A DNA stretch of 39,017 bases, taken from CAYRJA01 sp964424455. Lineage in GTDB: Bacteria > Bacteroidota > Bacteroidia > Chitinophagales > UBA10324. The position numbers and the translations under genes are program-made. Location of the stretch: NCBI GenBank assembly GCA_964424455.1, contig CAYRJA010000018.1, positions 1 through 39,017 of the forward strand, given 5' to 3'. Below the pieces are notes generated by a model. That model searched no databases. It was not told where the DNA came from and saw nothing but the letters and a program-made list of their open reading frames with translations. Below are positions 8,553 through 18,600 of this stretch, piece by piece (the stretch's first letter is position 1; each line of letters starts with the position of its first letter).

Positions 8553-9173
8553 TTAAAGATTTATTTGCCGGATTTGAATAGTAGCATTTGGTAAAACAGC
8601 TTTTAATACAAGCGGATTGTTTTCGTTATTCAATATCCAGTATTCATTATTGCTGCCGGATGAAACAGTTACAGCATGAATTACTTCAAGTTCTTTTGTC
8701 AGTCCGTTTACGGAGATACTCATCTTTTCTGTTCCTGAATTAACCAGTCCATATAGTTTTGGATTCTCGTCTATTGAATACATGGTTTTGCCAATAGCTA
8801 ATTCAGTAAACAACCCTTTGCTGAACCAAAGAAAATTTTCTTTTACAGTATTCACTCCGTCTTTATAGCCGTTGGTCAGTTTCCTGCTGTCTTCTGTTAT
8901 ATTTTGAGAAACAGTGGTGCGGCCATTGCGCGGTGTGGCTTCATCCGTTTTCCAATCCACTGTTAAATCAGGATTCATGGAAACAACTGTAACAGTAAGC
9001 CCATGAGTTTGTTCTCCGCTTGTTACATCGAACCAGATTTCAGTTCCTTTGTTGAAACTCATCTGTCCCATGGAAGAGTTTTGAGACCTTGCTGAAAAAG
9101 TAAAAGCAAGCACAACAATCAATACGCCCAAAACAAGTGCAACTATTCTTGCAACAGAGATTCTCTTCATCAT
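8553..9173 (-). CDS. Unknown exported or membrane-anchored protein between rpoD and ffh
   Basis: 206 residues, not recognised. An N-terminal hydrophobic segment (residues 8-28, ARIVALVLGVLIVVLAFTFS) preceded by Lys/Arg is a signal peptide or membrane anchor. There is no Cys for lipidation near it. The rest looks like beta-rich extracytoplasmic sequence without cysteines, for example GTEIWFDVTSG, LTVDWKTDEATP and EYWILNNENNPLVLKAVLPN. The start ATG at 9173 follows the rpoD stop by only two bases, so it is almost certainly translated from the rpoD transcript. That links an envelope protein to the housekeeping sigma factor gene, but its function cannot be inferred from this alone. Confidence 0.8.
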   Translation of the reverse strand: MMKRISVARIVALVLGVLIVVLAFTFSARSQNSSMGQMSFNKGTEIWFDVTSGEQTHGLTVTVVSMNPDLTVDWKTDEATPRNGRTTVSQNITEDSRKLTNGYKDGVNTVKENFLWFSKGLFTELAIGKTMYSIDENPKLYGLVNSGTEKMSISVNGLTKELEVIHAVTVSSGSNNEYWILNNENNPLVLKAVLPNATIQIRQINL

Positions 9174-9175
9174 AA

Positions 9176-10042
9176 TTAACCGAGATAGGATTTGAGTAGT
9201 TTACTCCGGGAGGTAGAGCGCAGTTTGTTAATCGCTTTATCTTTTATCTGACGAACTCTTTCGCGTGTAAGTTGAAACTTATCACCGATATCTTCAAGTG
9301 ACATGGGATGTTCCACACCGATTCCGTAATAAAGTTTAATAACATCTTTCTGCCGGTCGGTTAAAGTGGAGAGCGATCGCTCAATTTCCCTGCGGAGTGA
9401 GTCGGTGTATTCAATTCTTGCATCTGTTTCAGCCGCATTAGGGTTGGTAATCACATCCAGCAGCGAGTTGTCTTCGCCTTCTGCAAATGGTGCATCAACT
9501 GAAACATGGCGTGCAGCAATTCCTAAAGTAGTTTCCACTTCTTCGGTATTTATTTCCAGCACATCCGCTAATTCTTCAGGAGAAGGTTCGCGCTCATACT
9601 GCTGTTCAAGTGCAGAAAATGCTTTATTGATTTTGTTGAGTGATCCTACTTTGTTCAGCGGGAGACGGACGATACGACTCTGTTCAGCCAGCGCCTGAAG
9701 AATAGACTGGCGAATCCACCAAACAGCATAAGAGATAAATTTGAATCCTCGTGTTTCATCAAATCGTTGTCCGGCTTTTATCAGACCGAGGTTTCCTTCA
9801 TTGATTAAATCACTCAATGAAAGTCCCTGATTCTGGTATTGTTTAGCCACAGAAACCACAAAGCGAAGATTAGCTTTAGTTAATTTTTCCAATGCGATTT
9901 CATCACCTTGCTTAATCCGTTTTGCCAGCATTACTTCTTCTTCCGGAGTAAGCAAATCAACTTTGCCTATTTCCTGAAGATATTTTTCGAGAGACTGGCT
10001 CTCTCTGTTGGTAATGGATTTGGTGATTTTTAGTTGTCTCAT
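9176..10042 (-). CDS. rpoD: RNA polymerase primary sigma factor RpoD (Bacteroidota short form)
   Basis: 288 residues. Region 1.2 begins at DLLTPEEEVMLAKRI. Region 2 contains ANLRFVVSVAKQYQNQGLSL, DLINEGNLGLIKA, FDETRGFKFISYAVWWIRQ and the 2.4/3.0 segment QSRIVRLPLNKVG. Region 3 follows, and region 4.2 ends with LTRERVRQIKDKAINKLRS. Region 1.1 is absent, as is usual for the Bacteroidota housekeeping sigma factor, which recognises TTTG/TAnnTTTG promoters. It heads a leftward operon with the unknown exported protein and ffh. A matching promoter lies just upstream, suggesting that the gene is transcribed by its own holoenzyme. Confidence 0.97.
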   Translation of the reverse strand: MRQLKITKSITNRESQSLEKYLQEIGKVDLLTPEEEVMLAKRIKQGDEIALEKLTKANLRFVVSVAKQYQNQGLSLSDLINEGNLGLIKAGQRFDETRGFKFISYAVWWIRQSILQALAEQSRIVRLPLNKVGSLNKINKAFSALEQQYEREPSPEELADVLEINTEEVETTLGIAARHVSVDAPFAEGEDNSLLDVITNPNAAETDARIEYTDSLRREIERSLSTLTDRQKDVIKLYYGIGVEHPMSLEDIGDKFQLTRERVRQIKDKAINKLRSTSRSKLLKSYLG

Positions 10043-10080
10043 ATATTATAGTGAGTTAAGGATTAACTTTTTTAGGGGGT

Positions 10081-10108
10081 CAAAGATAAGACATTGAATA
10101 ACACCAAA
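10081..10108 (-). promoter_or_regulatory. Candidate housekeeping promoter of rpoD
   Basis: Read leftward, TATCTTTG (10088-10081) is an exact match to the Bacteroidota -7 element TAnnTTTG, and TTTG (10108-10105) lies 16 bases upstream as the -33 element. The predicted transcript would start near 10075, about 33 bases before the rpoD ATG. Spacing is slightly short of the usual range. Confidence 0.5.
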
Positions 10109-10437
10109 CTAAATTCTGTGTATTTTAATGGCATCAATCTTTGATTTAAGAATATTTGTTTTGCAATTTATTGGTTATGAATGGAATTTAAAGTGCGACC
10201 CGATATAGTGTATCAGTAATTTTTTGGAAGCATTCAGTTAATACCTACATTATGTACCGGACTGTAAAATATTGTTTAATGCCTGAAAAATTGTTTAGAA
10301 ATGCTTCCTTTGTAAAATAAATTATAGTTGTGGAACAAATTAAACACTCTGGAATACCGGTAAAAAAGAAACTCCAACTGAATAACACAGCAGCGCAGCT
10401 ATCAGTTAATATTGCGAATGTTCAACGATTGTCTGCA

Positions 10438-11481
10438 ATGAAACGATTAATAATTCTTTTCATTCTTTTTCTGGTTGTTGGTTTGGCAGGTTTCGCACAA
10501 AACAAGGAATATCAGGTTACCGCCATTGCCTTCTACAACCTTGAAAATCTTTTTGACACGATTAATGACCCGAATAACAAAGGGGATGATGAGTTTACTC
10601 CTGCGGGAGAGTATCATTATACAGAAAAAATTTACAATGAAAAGTTACACAATCTTGCCAAAGTTCTCTCTCAATTGGCAATAGAAACCACTCCCGACGG
10701 ACCTGCAATCATCGGATGTGCAGAAGTGGAAAATGATAAGGTGTTACAGGACTTGATTGTACAACCGGAACTGAAAAACCGCAATTATAAATATGTTCAT
10801 TTCGATTCGCCGGATGCGAGAGGCATTGATGTGGCGTTGCTCTATAATCCAAAATATTTCAGAGTGCTGGGAGCAAAATCATTAACCGTTCAGCTTAGCG
10901 GAACAGGCGGAAAGGAAACCACCAGAGATGTTCTTTATGTAACAGGTATTCTTTCCGGCGACACTATTCATGTATTTGTCAATCACTGGCCATCGCGAAG
11001 AGGAGGAGAAGCGGAATCTGCTCCCAAGCGGGCGCTGGCTGCCGGAGTTGCCAAAGGCGTGATTGATTCGCTCATGAAACTAAACCCTCATTCCAGAATA
11101 TTCCTGATGGGTGATTTGAATGACGACCCGGTGAATGCAAGTGTTGCCAAAGTAATCGGTGCAAAAGGAGATATAAAATCATTAAGCCAGACAGATATGT
11201 ACAATCCTTTTTATAAATATTATCAGGAAGGAATTGGCACGCTTGCTTACGAGGATAAGTGGAACCTGTTTGATCAGATAATGATGTCGGATGAAGTAGT
11301 ACAGCAAAAGAAAAATCATTGGAGTTATTATCATGCAGAAGTCTTTAACCGTGATTTTCTGAAAGTAAAAACAGGACAGTATAAAGGATATCCTCATCGT
11401 TCATTCAGTTGGAATAAATGGATTAACGGTTACAGCGACCATTTTCCTACAATAATATATTTAGTGAAGAAAGACGAATAA
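10438..11481 (+). CDS. Secreted endonuclease/exonuclease/phosphatase (EEP)-fold protein
   Basis: I chose ATG 10438 because it opens directly into a signal peptide (MKRLIILFILFLVVGLAGFAQ). The frame extends upstream to a GTG at 10330, but that stretch is polar and lacks export features. The mature part of about 326 residues has the EEP (DNase I-like) signature order: FYNLENLFDT, GCAEVEND with the metal-binding Glu, NHWPSRRGG with the catalytic His region, MGDLNDDP with the Asp-x-Asn pair, and the C-terminal YSDHFPTI with Asp-His. All the usual catalytic positions look intact. Substrates in this superfamily range from nucleic acids to phospholipids and inositol phosphates; the export signal suggests an extracytoplasmic nuclease or phosphodiesterase. 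It is 30 bases upstream of a T9SS protein gene and probably co-transcribed with it. Confidence 0.88.
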   Translation: MKRLIILFILFLVVGLAGFAQNKEYQVTAIAFYNLENLFDTINDPNNKGDDEFTPAGEYHYTEKIYNEKLHNLAKVLSQLAIETTPDGPAIIGCAEVENDKVLQDLIVQPELKNRNYKYVHFDSPDARGIDVALLYNPKYFRVLGAKSLTVQLSGTGGKETTRDVLYVTGILSGDTIHVFVNHWPSRRGGEAESAPKRALAAGVAKGVIDSLMKLNPHSRIFLMGDLNDDPVNASVAKVIGAKGDIKSLSQTDMYNPFYKYYQEGIGTLAYEDKWNLFDQIMMSDEVVQQKKNHWSYYHAEVFNRDFLKVKTGQYKGYPHRSFSWNKWINGYSDHFPTIIYLVKKDE

Positions 11482-11511
11482 TGCTATTTTTATATCAACA
11501 AATAAAAAAGT

Positions 11512-12288
11512 ATGAAAAAGTTACTGACTATTTTTTTTATAGTAGCGCTTTTTACAAAAACTTTTTCGCAGAGTTGTAATCCGGTTTGGACAGGAAATGG
11601 ATATGGAATCATTCCGGATACAGCTACCAACCTTCCTCCGGCTTACGAGGGACATCCGTACAGTACTACCATTCTTTTTAAAGTTCCGCCTGATACGATG
11701 GTAAATATTGGATTTATTAAAACCAAAGTTATCATCTATCATTTAAGAATTGACAGCGGCTATGGTCCGGAGCAGATCCCTGCGATGGATTCATTTCGCA
11801 CTGCTGCAAATCCGGCTTCAGGAATTTTCAAAGGAGATTCCACCGGCTGTATTTCAATTACCGGTACACCCGCTATGGGAAGTGCGGGAGTTTATGTGAT
11901 AACAGTGTATTTTACAGCAAGTGTTTATGTAACACTTTTTAAAAGTGATTACGAACAACATTATATAAATCACGGGTACAGGATAACTGTATTGCCCGAT
12001 ACAGTAACAACCGGCACAGAACAAAGCAACCCTTTCTTCAGCGGAATCTATCCGAATCCATTTTCTAATACAACACAGATTAACTACTTTATGCCTCATT
12101 CAGGAAATGTCAACCTTAAAGTTTTTTCTTTACTCGGAAAATTAGTTGCCGATAAAAATCTGAATGCGGTTACCGGCTTCAATAATTATGAATTAAACGG
12201 AGAGGAAATTCCGGCAGGAGAATATTTCTGTACCATTTCATTTGGCAATACAAAGATTACAAGAAAAATTGTTAAAGGAAATTATTAA
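11512..12288 (+). CDS. Small secreted protein with T9SS type A sorting domain
   Basis: 258 residues. The signal peptide is MKKLLTIFFIVALFTKTFSQ. The middle region (20-165), which contains NLPPAYEGHPYSTTILFKVP and GCISITGTPAMGSAGVYVITV, resembles Ig-like/cadherin-type beta domains but is not assignable to a named family. The C-terminal ~85 residues are a type A sorting domain: IYPNPFSNTTQINYF, VFSLLGKLV, GEYFCTISFGN and a basic end. Such domains direct the protein through the type IX secretion system to the cell surface, where they are removed. The gene follows the EEP-fold gene closely. The role of the passenger domain is unknown. Confidence 0.85.
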   Translation: MKKLLTIFFIVALFTKTFSQSCNPVWTGNGYGIIPDTATNLPPAYEGHPYSTTILFKVPPDTMVNIGFIKTKVIIYHLRIDSGYGPEQIPAMDSFRTAANPASGIFKGDSTGCISITGTPAMGSAGVYVITVYFTASVYVTLFKSDYEQHYINHGYRITVLPDTVTTGTEQSNPFFSGIYPNPFSNTTQINYFMPHSGNVNLKVFSLLGKLVADKNLNAVTGFNNYELNGEEIPAGEYFCTISFGNTKITRKIVKGNY

Positions 12289-12677
12289 TCCTCTAAATCA
12301 GGGTATTTACAGACTGTTAATTAAGACTGATTTCGATTAAACTGTGTGGATAACGCAAATAGAATAGAACACAGTTCCTAACAATAATTAACGCTTTTAT
12401 TCAATGTAGAATAGATTAAGATACAGTTATCAACAGATGTTCCTTTTGCAGATATTAATTAAGTTACCAAGATAAAAATCATTAGAAATTTTTTTACATT
12501 TATGCTCTGAACCAAACAATAAGCATAGCGAAGAGATTCTACTGTTGTCGGTTTTTGTAGTGTTACAATATCATTAAGAGTAAAAGGAGTAAGATATCTT
12601 CCACTGTCAGTTGTTTTGAACAGACAAACTAAACCAACTCATACATTCATTTTATAAAAAACTAAAATGATTTTCTC
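12289..12677. other. Intergenic region upstream of the 2655-residue surface protein
   Basis: 389 bases of AT-rich sequence with no convincing gene. It holds one exact DnaA-box consensus on the minus strand (TGTGGATAA, 12345-12353), one near-consensus box on the plus strand (TTATCAACA, 12427-12435), and a near-match to the -7 promoter element (TACATTTA) about 180 bases before the start codon. No strong terminator follows the preceding gene. A long leader for the giant gene is therefore likely. Confidence 0.35.
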
Positions 12678-15600
12678 ATGAAAAACTTTTTACAATTTTC
12701 ACTTTTAATATTTGCCGGGATTCTGTTTTCCAATTTTAGTTTTGGGCAAGCAACATTGCCTCATCACGACCCATTGAATTATACTGTAAGCCAAGGGTTA
12801 CAATCTCAAACGGGTTGGACATCTTTAAATAGTGGGGATGATTTATTAATAGCTTCTGGTAATTTAAGCAGCAATAGTTTGCCTGCATCGAGTGGTAATA
12901 AAGTAACTTTTGACGGATCAGGAATAGATGCTGCTAAGTTATTTACTCAACAAACAAGTGGTACAACTTACTTTTCTTTCCTTATGAATATAACCTCTCT
13001 TGGTTCGTTAAATACAACCGGAGGGTACTTTACAGGATTTACAGAAGGAACAACAAATACTTTTGGTGCTACTGTCTGGACAAGATCTGACGGATCTGGT
13101 TTCGATATTGGAATCAATCCAAAAACAACTGCAGCAAATACTGTCTGGACTTCAGGTACTACCTCAATCAATACAACAATTTTTGTTGTTATTTCCTATC
13201 AGATTGTTTCAGGAACAACAAACGATGTAGTAAAACTTTGGATTAACCCTGCAACCGGAGGAAGTGAACCGTCGGCTACATTATCAGCCACCAATGGATT
13301 AACTGACTTAGCAAACATAAATCGCATTTTAATTCGTCAGGATGGAGCATCAGCTACTCCTTACATTGAAATGGATGAATTAAGAATCGGAACTACCTGG
13401 GCTTCTGTTACTCCGGCGCCGAGTACAACTGTTACACAGCTTACAAACGGAATTGCTTCTTCTCCGCTAACTGCAAGTGCAACCAATAAAGCAGTATTAG
13501 GATTTTCTATTTCTTCAACAGGCACACCTAACTTAACCGCATTTAATGTTGCCACCTCAACTACTTCAGTCAGCAAATTCACAAATATTAAGCTATATCG
13601 TTCTACTGATAACGATTACAGCACCTCTGGAGATAATACAGAGATAACAGGAATTACAATAAATCAAACCGCCACACAACTTCAGTTTTCAGGATTAACA
13701 GAAGCATTAAGTTCTTCTGCTAAAAATTATTTTGTGGTGGTGGATATTCATTCTTCAGTGTCCGGATCAACACCTTCTGTGGAGCCGTCATTAACAAATT
13801 CAAATGTCACAGTATCTGCCGGAACGGTTAATTCATTCACATTAACCGGAACAGATTATAGTTTTAGTGGTTCAGGTTCTCCAACCCTAACTCCAGGTTC
13901 ATTGACCGCGTTTGGAAGTCAATGTATCAATTCCACTTATGGACCAAATTCTTTTAGTTTAAGTGGTAGTAATCTTGATAATTCAAGTATAACAGTTGGA
14001 CCTCTAACCGGATTTACTTTTGCTACCACATCCGGAGGTTCTTATGGTTCATCTATAACACTGACTACATCTGGAACTGATTATACTTACGGTTCAGGAT
14101 CATTGACAGGATGCACTATCTATGTAAAATTCAATCCAACAGCCGTTCAATCGTATGGTGGAACCGGTTCAAGCGGAATTTCTATTTCAGGGGGCGGTGC
14201 CTCAACAGTTTATACAGATTGTACTGGAAGCGGAGTTAATACAAGCCCAAGTGTTACTACTCCAACATCATCATCTGTTACAACAACAACTGCCACATTA
14301 GGTGGAAATATCACAAGTATTGGATGCTCTAATGCAACTGAAAGAGGCGTTTACTGGAGTACAACAAATGGTTTCACTCCACCCGGACAAGGAACAAAGG
14401 TATATTCATCAGGCAGTTTCGGTACCGGAGTATTTACAGAATCAGTAACGGGTTTACCTAGTGGAACTACAATTTATTACAGAGCATTTGCTACTAATAA
14501 TGGTGGAAATGGATTTACTTCTCAATCAAGTTTTACCACACTTAAAACTGAACCAACTAATTATCCAACTTCACTTAGTTGTGGAACTACAACTACTACA
14601 ACCATTCCTTTAACATGGACAGATGCAACCGGAACTACAACTCCTGATGGATATTTAATTAAATGGAGCAGCACAAGTTATGCAGCAATAACTGCTCCTT
14701 CTGACGGAACATCAGAATCAGACGCTCTTGGTTCATCTTCATCAGGAACAAAAAATATTGGACAGGGAACCCAAGTATATACAGTTGGATCCGGCACATC
14801 ACTAACATCCGGCACAACTTACTATATTAAAGTGTGGTCTTATACTAACTCAGGGAGCAGTATTGATTATAAAACAAGTTCTGAACCTCAAACTTCTTGT
14901 GCTACTTTATCTGGACCTTGCCACACAGAAAATTTTTCAGGAATAGGCAGTTCTAGTACTTATGGCACCAGAAATTGGACAGGAGAAGGGGGATCGTGGT
15001 CAGCAACCGATGCAAGAGAAGATCAAACTATTACAGGGAAAGCAATCACTGTTCGTAGCGGCACACTTACTTCTCCAACATTTACTGATGGAGTAGGCAG
15101 CATAACAGTATCAGCTAAATTTCCATTCAGTGAATCAAGCGGAGATTTAGTTTTTAAAGTAAACGGAAATACAGTCGGTACAATTTTATATTCTGATATG
15201 AACGGAAGCACTCCAATTACTAAAACATTCAATGGAGTTAATGTAGGAGGAAATTCAGTAATTACTGCTGTATCAAGTGGTGCAAGATATACTATTGATG
15301 ATTTAAACTGGACCTGTTACACACCATGTACCGCACCAACAGCCGCATCTTCTGTATCAGCTTCCAATCCAACCACTGATGGATTTGATGTTGGATGGAC
15401 TGCCGGTGGTGGAGATGGGACAATGATTGTTGTTACAAGTGGTACTGTTGCAGCACCGGTTAGTGGAACAACTTATACAGCTAATACTTCATGGGCTTCT
15501 GCAGGTCAGATAAATACAAATAATCGTGTAGTATTTCGTAGTTCTGGAAGTTCAGTAACAGGAATTACCGGATTAAATACAGAAACACAATATACTATTA

Positions 15601-18600
15601 CGGCTTATGAATATTATAATACTGATGTTTGTTACAATTTAACTTCACCGCCATCCAATACTAAATGGACTTTAAGTTCAGAGCCAAATAGTCATGCAGC
15701 CAGTTTTACAAGTACGCCTGTAGAGTATAATAAAATTGATCTTTCTTTTTCTGCTGCAAGTACTATTACCAATGCAGACGGGTATATCATTATTCAAAAA
15801 ACCGGAAGCGCTCCAACCGGAACTCCAACAGATGCCACAGGATATACAGTTGGGAACACAATAGGAGATGCCACAGTTGCGGCTATCATCACTTCATCAT
15901 CAGCTACTTCAACTTCTGTAACAGGACTTACAGGAAGCACAAATTATTATTTCATGTTAATCCCTTTCAACTGGAATGGCGCTAATTCACCAACTTATAA
16001 TTACAGAACAGCAGCTACTATTCCCGTTACTAATGCTACAACACTTGTAACACCGGCAATGACATCTGATATTATTTTCAATTCAAGTTCTCCATCCAGT
16101 CAAAATCAAAATATCGCTTACATAGATTATCAGGGAACTACACTAACAAATACCGGAACAGGAACAAACGGAAGTATCGGTGTGATGGGAATTACGGTCA
16201 GAGATTTCGGAGGCGATGCTCTCCCAACCATATTAACCGGGATTACCTTTTCAGTAACCAATGTTGCCAACATACGATCCGCAAGAATGTTTAATGGCAA
16301 TTCTCCGATTGGAAGTGCAGTGGCTGTTAATGGAAGCTCCCCGATAGTGTTTACAGGGCTTTCAGAATCCTGCACCAACAATTCAACACTTGCTTTAAAT
16401 TTAAGAGTAACATTCCTCAGTACTGTAACAGACAAACATAAAATGGTCTTTACTATTACAAGCGCTACTGCTGCAACCGGAAGCACTTCTTCTTTGTTTG
16501 CTGCGGCGGATGCCGGTGGAGCAGTTTCCGAGAATACAGGAGGAGATATTAACAGAATACAGGTAACGGCAGATCGTTTGGGATTTGTAACACAGCCTGT
16601 GCAAACAGCGGTGAATGCTTCTATGTCTGCTGTAACAGTCGAAGGGAAAGATGCTCTTGGTAACCGAGATTTGGATTATACAGGAAGTATTGACATCACT
16701 TCAGATGGAACAATGTCTCCAACACCAAGAAACGCAACTGCTTCTTCCGGATTGGCAACATGGTCAACCGGTAATGGAAACGCAATCATACATACTGCAT
16801 TGGCTACAGGAAGACAGTTAACTGCCACTACAACAGGACTCGGTTACTCCAATACGGCAACTTCAAATTTATTTAACATTGATAATACTCCCGGAAACAG
16901 TTATAGAACAACAAGCGCTGGGACATGGAAATCTGATGGTTCGGGAACGGCTACATGGGAGAGATTAATTAGTGGAGTATGGACATCTAATTCTTCTCCA
17001 TCATTTAGTTCATCGAATAATATTTATATAAGACACTATGTTTCGATAACAGGTTCAGCTTCTCCGTATAATGTTATTATTGAAAATAATGGAAAATTGA
17101 CAAATTCTTCTTCATGTACTTATGGGACATCATTATTAGTTCAGAAAGGAGGAATATTACAGGTAAATGCAAGTCTTACTGTTTCAGGAATTTTTGAAGT
17201 AGAAGACAGCGCTTACGTTAATATTAATTTTGAATTTGGAACACCATCATCTTCAATTTGGTCTGGTACTGAAAATTTTCATCCTAAATCCTTTATAGTT
17301 TTTCAGGATTGGGATTGTGCTAATGATGATTTAATATCAAGTAACACAGTAATAACTACAAATGCATATAACGGATATACAGCAGCATTCGGAAATGTTA
17401 TTTTGGATTTTGAATCAAATTTAGGATCAAGTGATGATTGGATAATGTTAACCTCAGGAACTAATATTAATCTTGCTCACGGAAATCTTATTTTCAGAAG
17501 TAATGCTGCTGCAAATTTGGCAGACATGAGAATCTCCACTACGGGAACTGTAACATCAGGTATAGGAGGAGATTTTATTGTTGAGGATACTTATATAGGA
17601 GCCGTATTCATTAATTTTAAAACATCCGGAACTCTGGATTTTACTATTAAAGGAAATATGCAGTTAGATGCTGGTACTACACGTATTATGGCAGGAAGTG
17701 TTGACGGATCATCTTCTACTGTAACAGTAGAAGGAAATATAAATATCACATCCAGCGCTGTATTGGATATGAATTCTACATCTGCTGAAGGACCTCCTCC
17801 ACCAATAGCAATTCTTAATCTAAAAGGAGATTTAACAGTTTCATCCGGAGGACTATTGCAAAATAGCAATGATAAGAATCTTGGATTATTCAATTTTAGC
17901 GGAACAGGAGATGGATCTTCTTCTAATTTAACACAAACAATAGATGTAGCTTCGACCAGTTCAAACGAAAACAGATATGTCAAATTTTCAGTAAAGAAGG
18001 GGGCTTATGTTCAACAGATTAGTCGTGATTTTGAATTAGGTACTAATAGTGGTCTGGTGGTAGATTCTGCCGGAGTGTATGATTTTGGATTTAATGGCTC
18101 AACAGCTTTGTTAGTTAAAAATTCCGGATCACAAACAGGAGCGTATTTCACTTCAAGTCAAAGCAGCACTTTAAAAATTACATCTCCTGATGGAATATCT
18201 ACTACAACAGGAGTTGGAAATGTTCAGATAGCTGCGGCTAACAGAACTTACACAAAGCCCGCTATCTATTGGTACATTGGTAAAGAAAATCAGTTGATGG
18301 GTAATGTAATAACAACCGGAGGAAATACCAATAATTCGATTATTGCAGAGCTTACTAATAATTCAACTACACTTACTCCAAATAATAATATTGGAATTTC
18401 CAATACTGCTTCACCATTTGATGCGCTTGGTGGACGGTTAGATATTCGAAAAGGAGTTGTAATTGAAACATCTTCGGCGACCATAGTAGGCAGTGGAAGA
18501 TTAGTAATGACGGATGGCACTTTCAGAACTTCTGTTTTAAGTACAACACTTCCTCAACTTTCTAATTATAGTAATTACAGCTTAACAGGAGGAACAGTTG

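Noticed and set aside
10330..10437. GTG-initiated N-terminal extension of the EEP-fold protein
   Set aside because: It would place 36 polar residues before a clear signal peptide; ATG 10438 is the better start.
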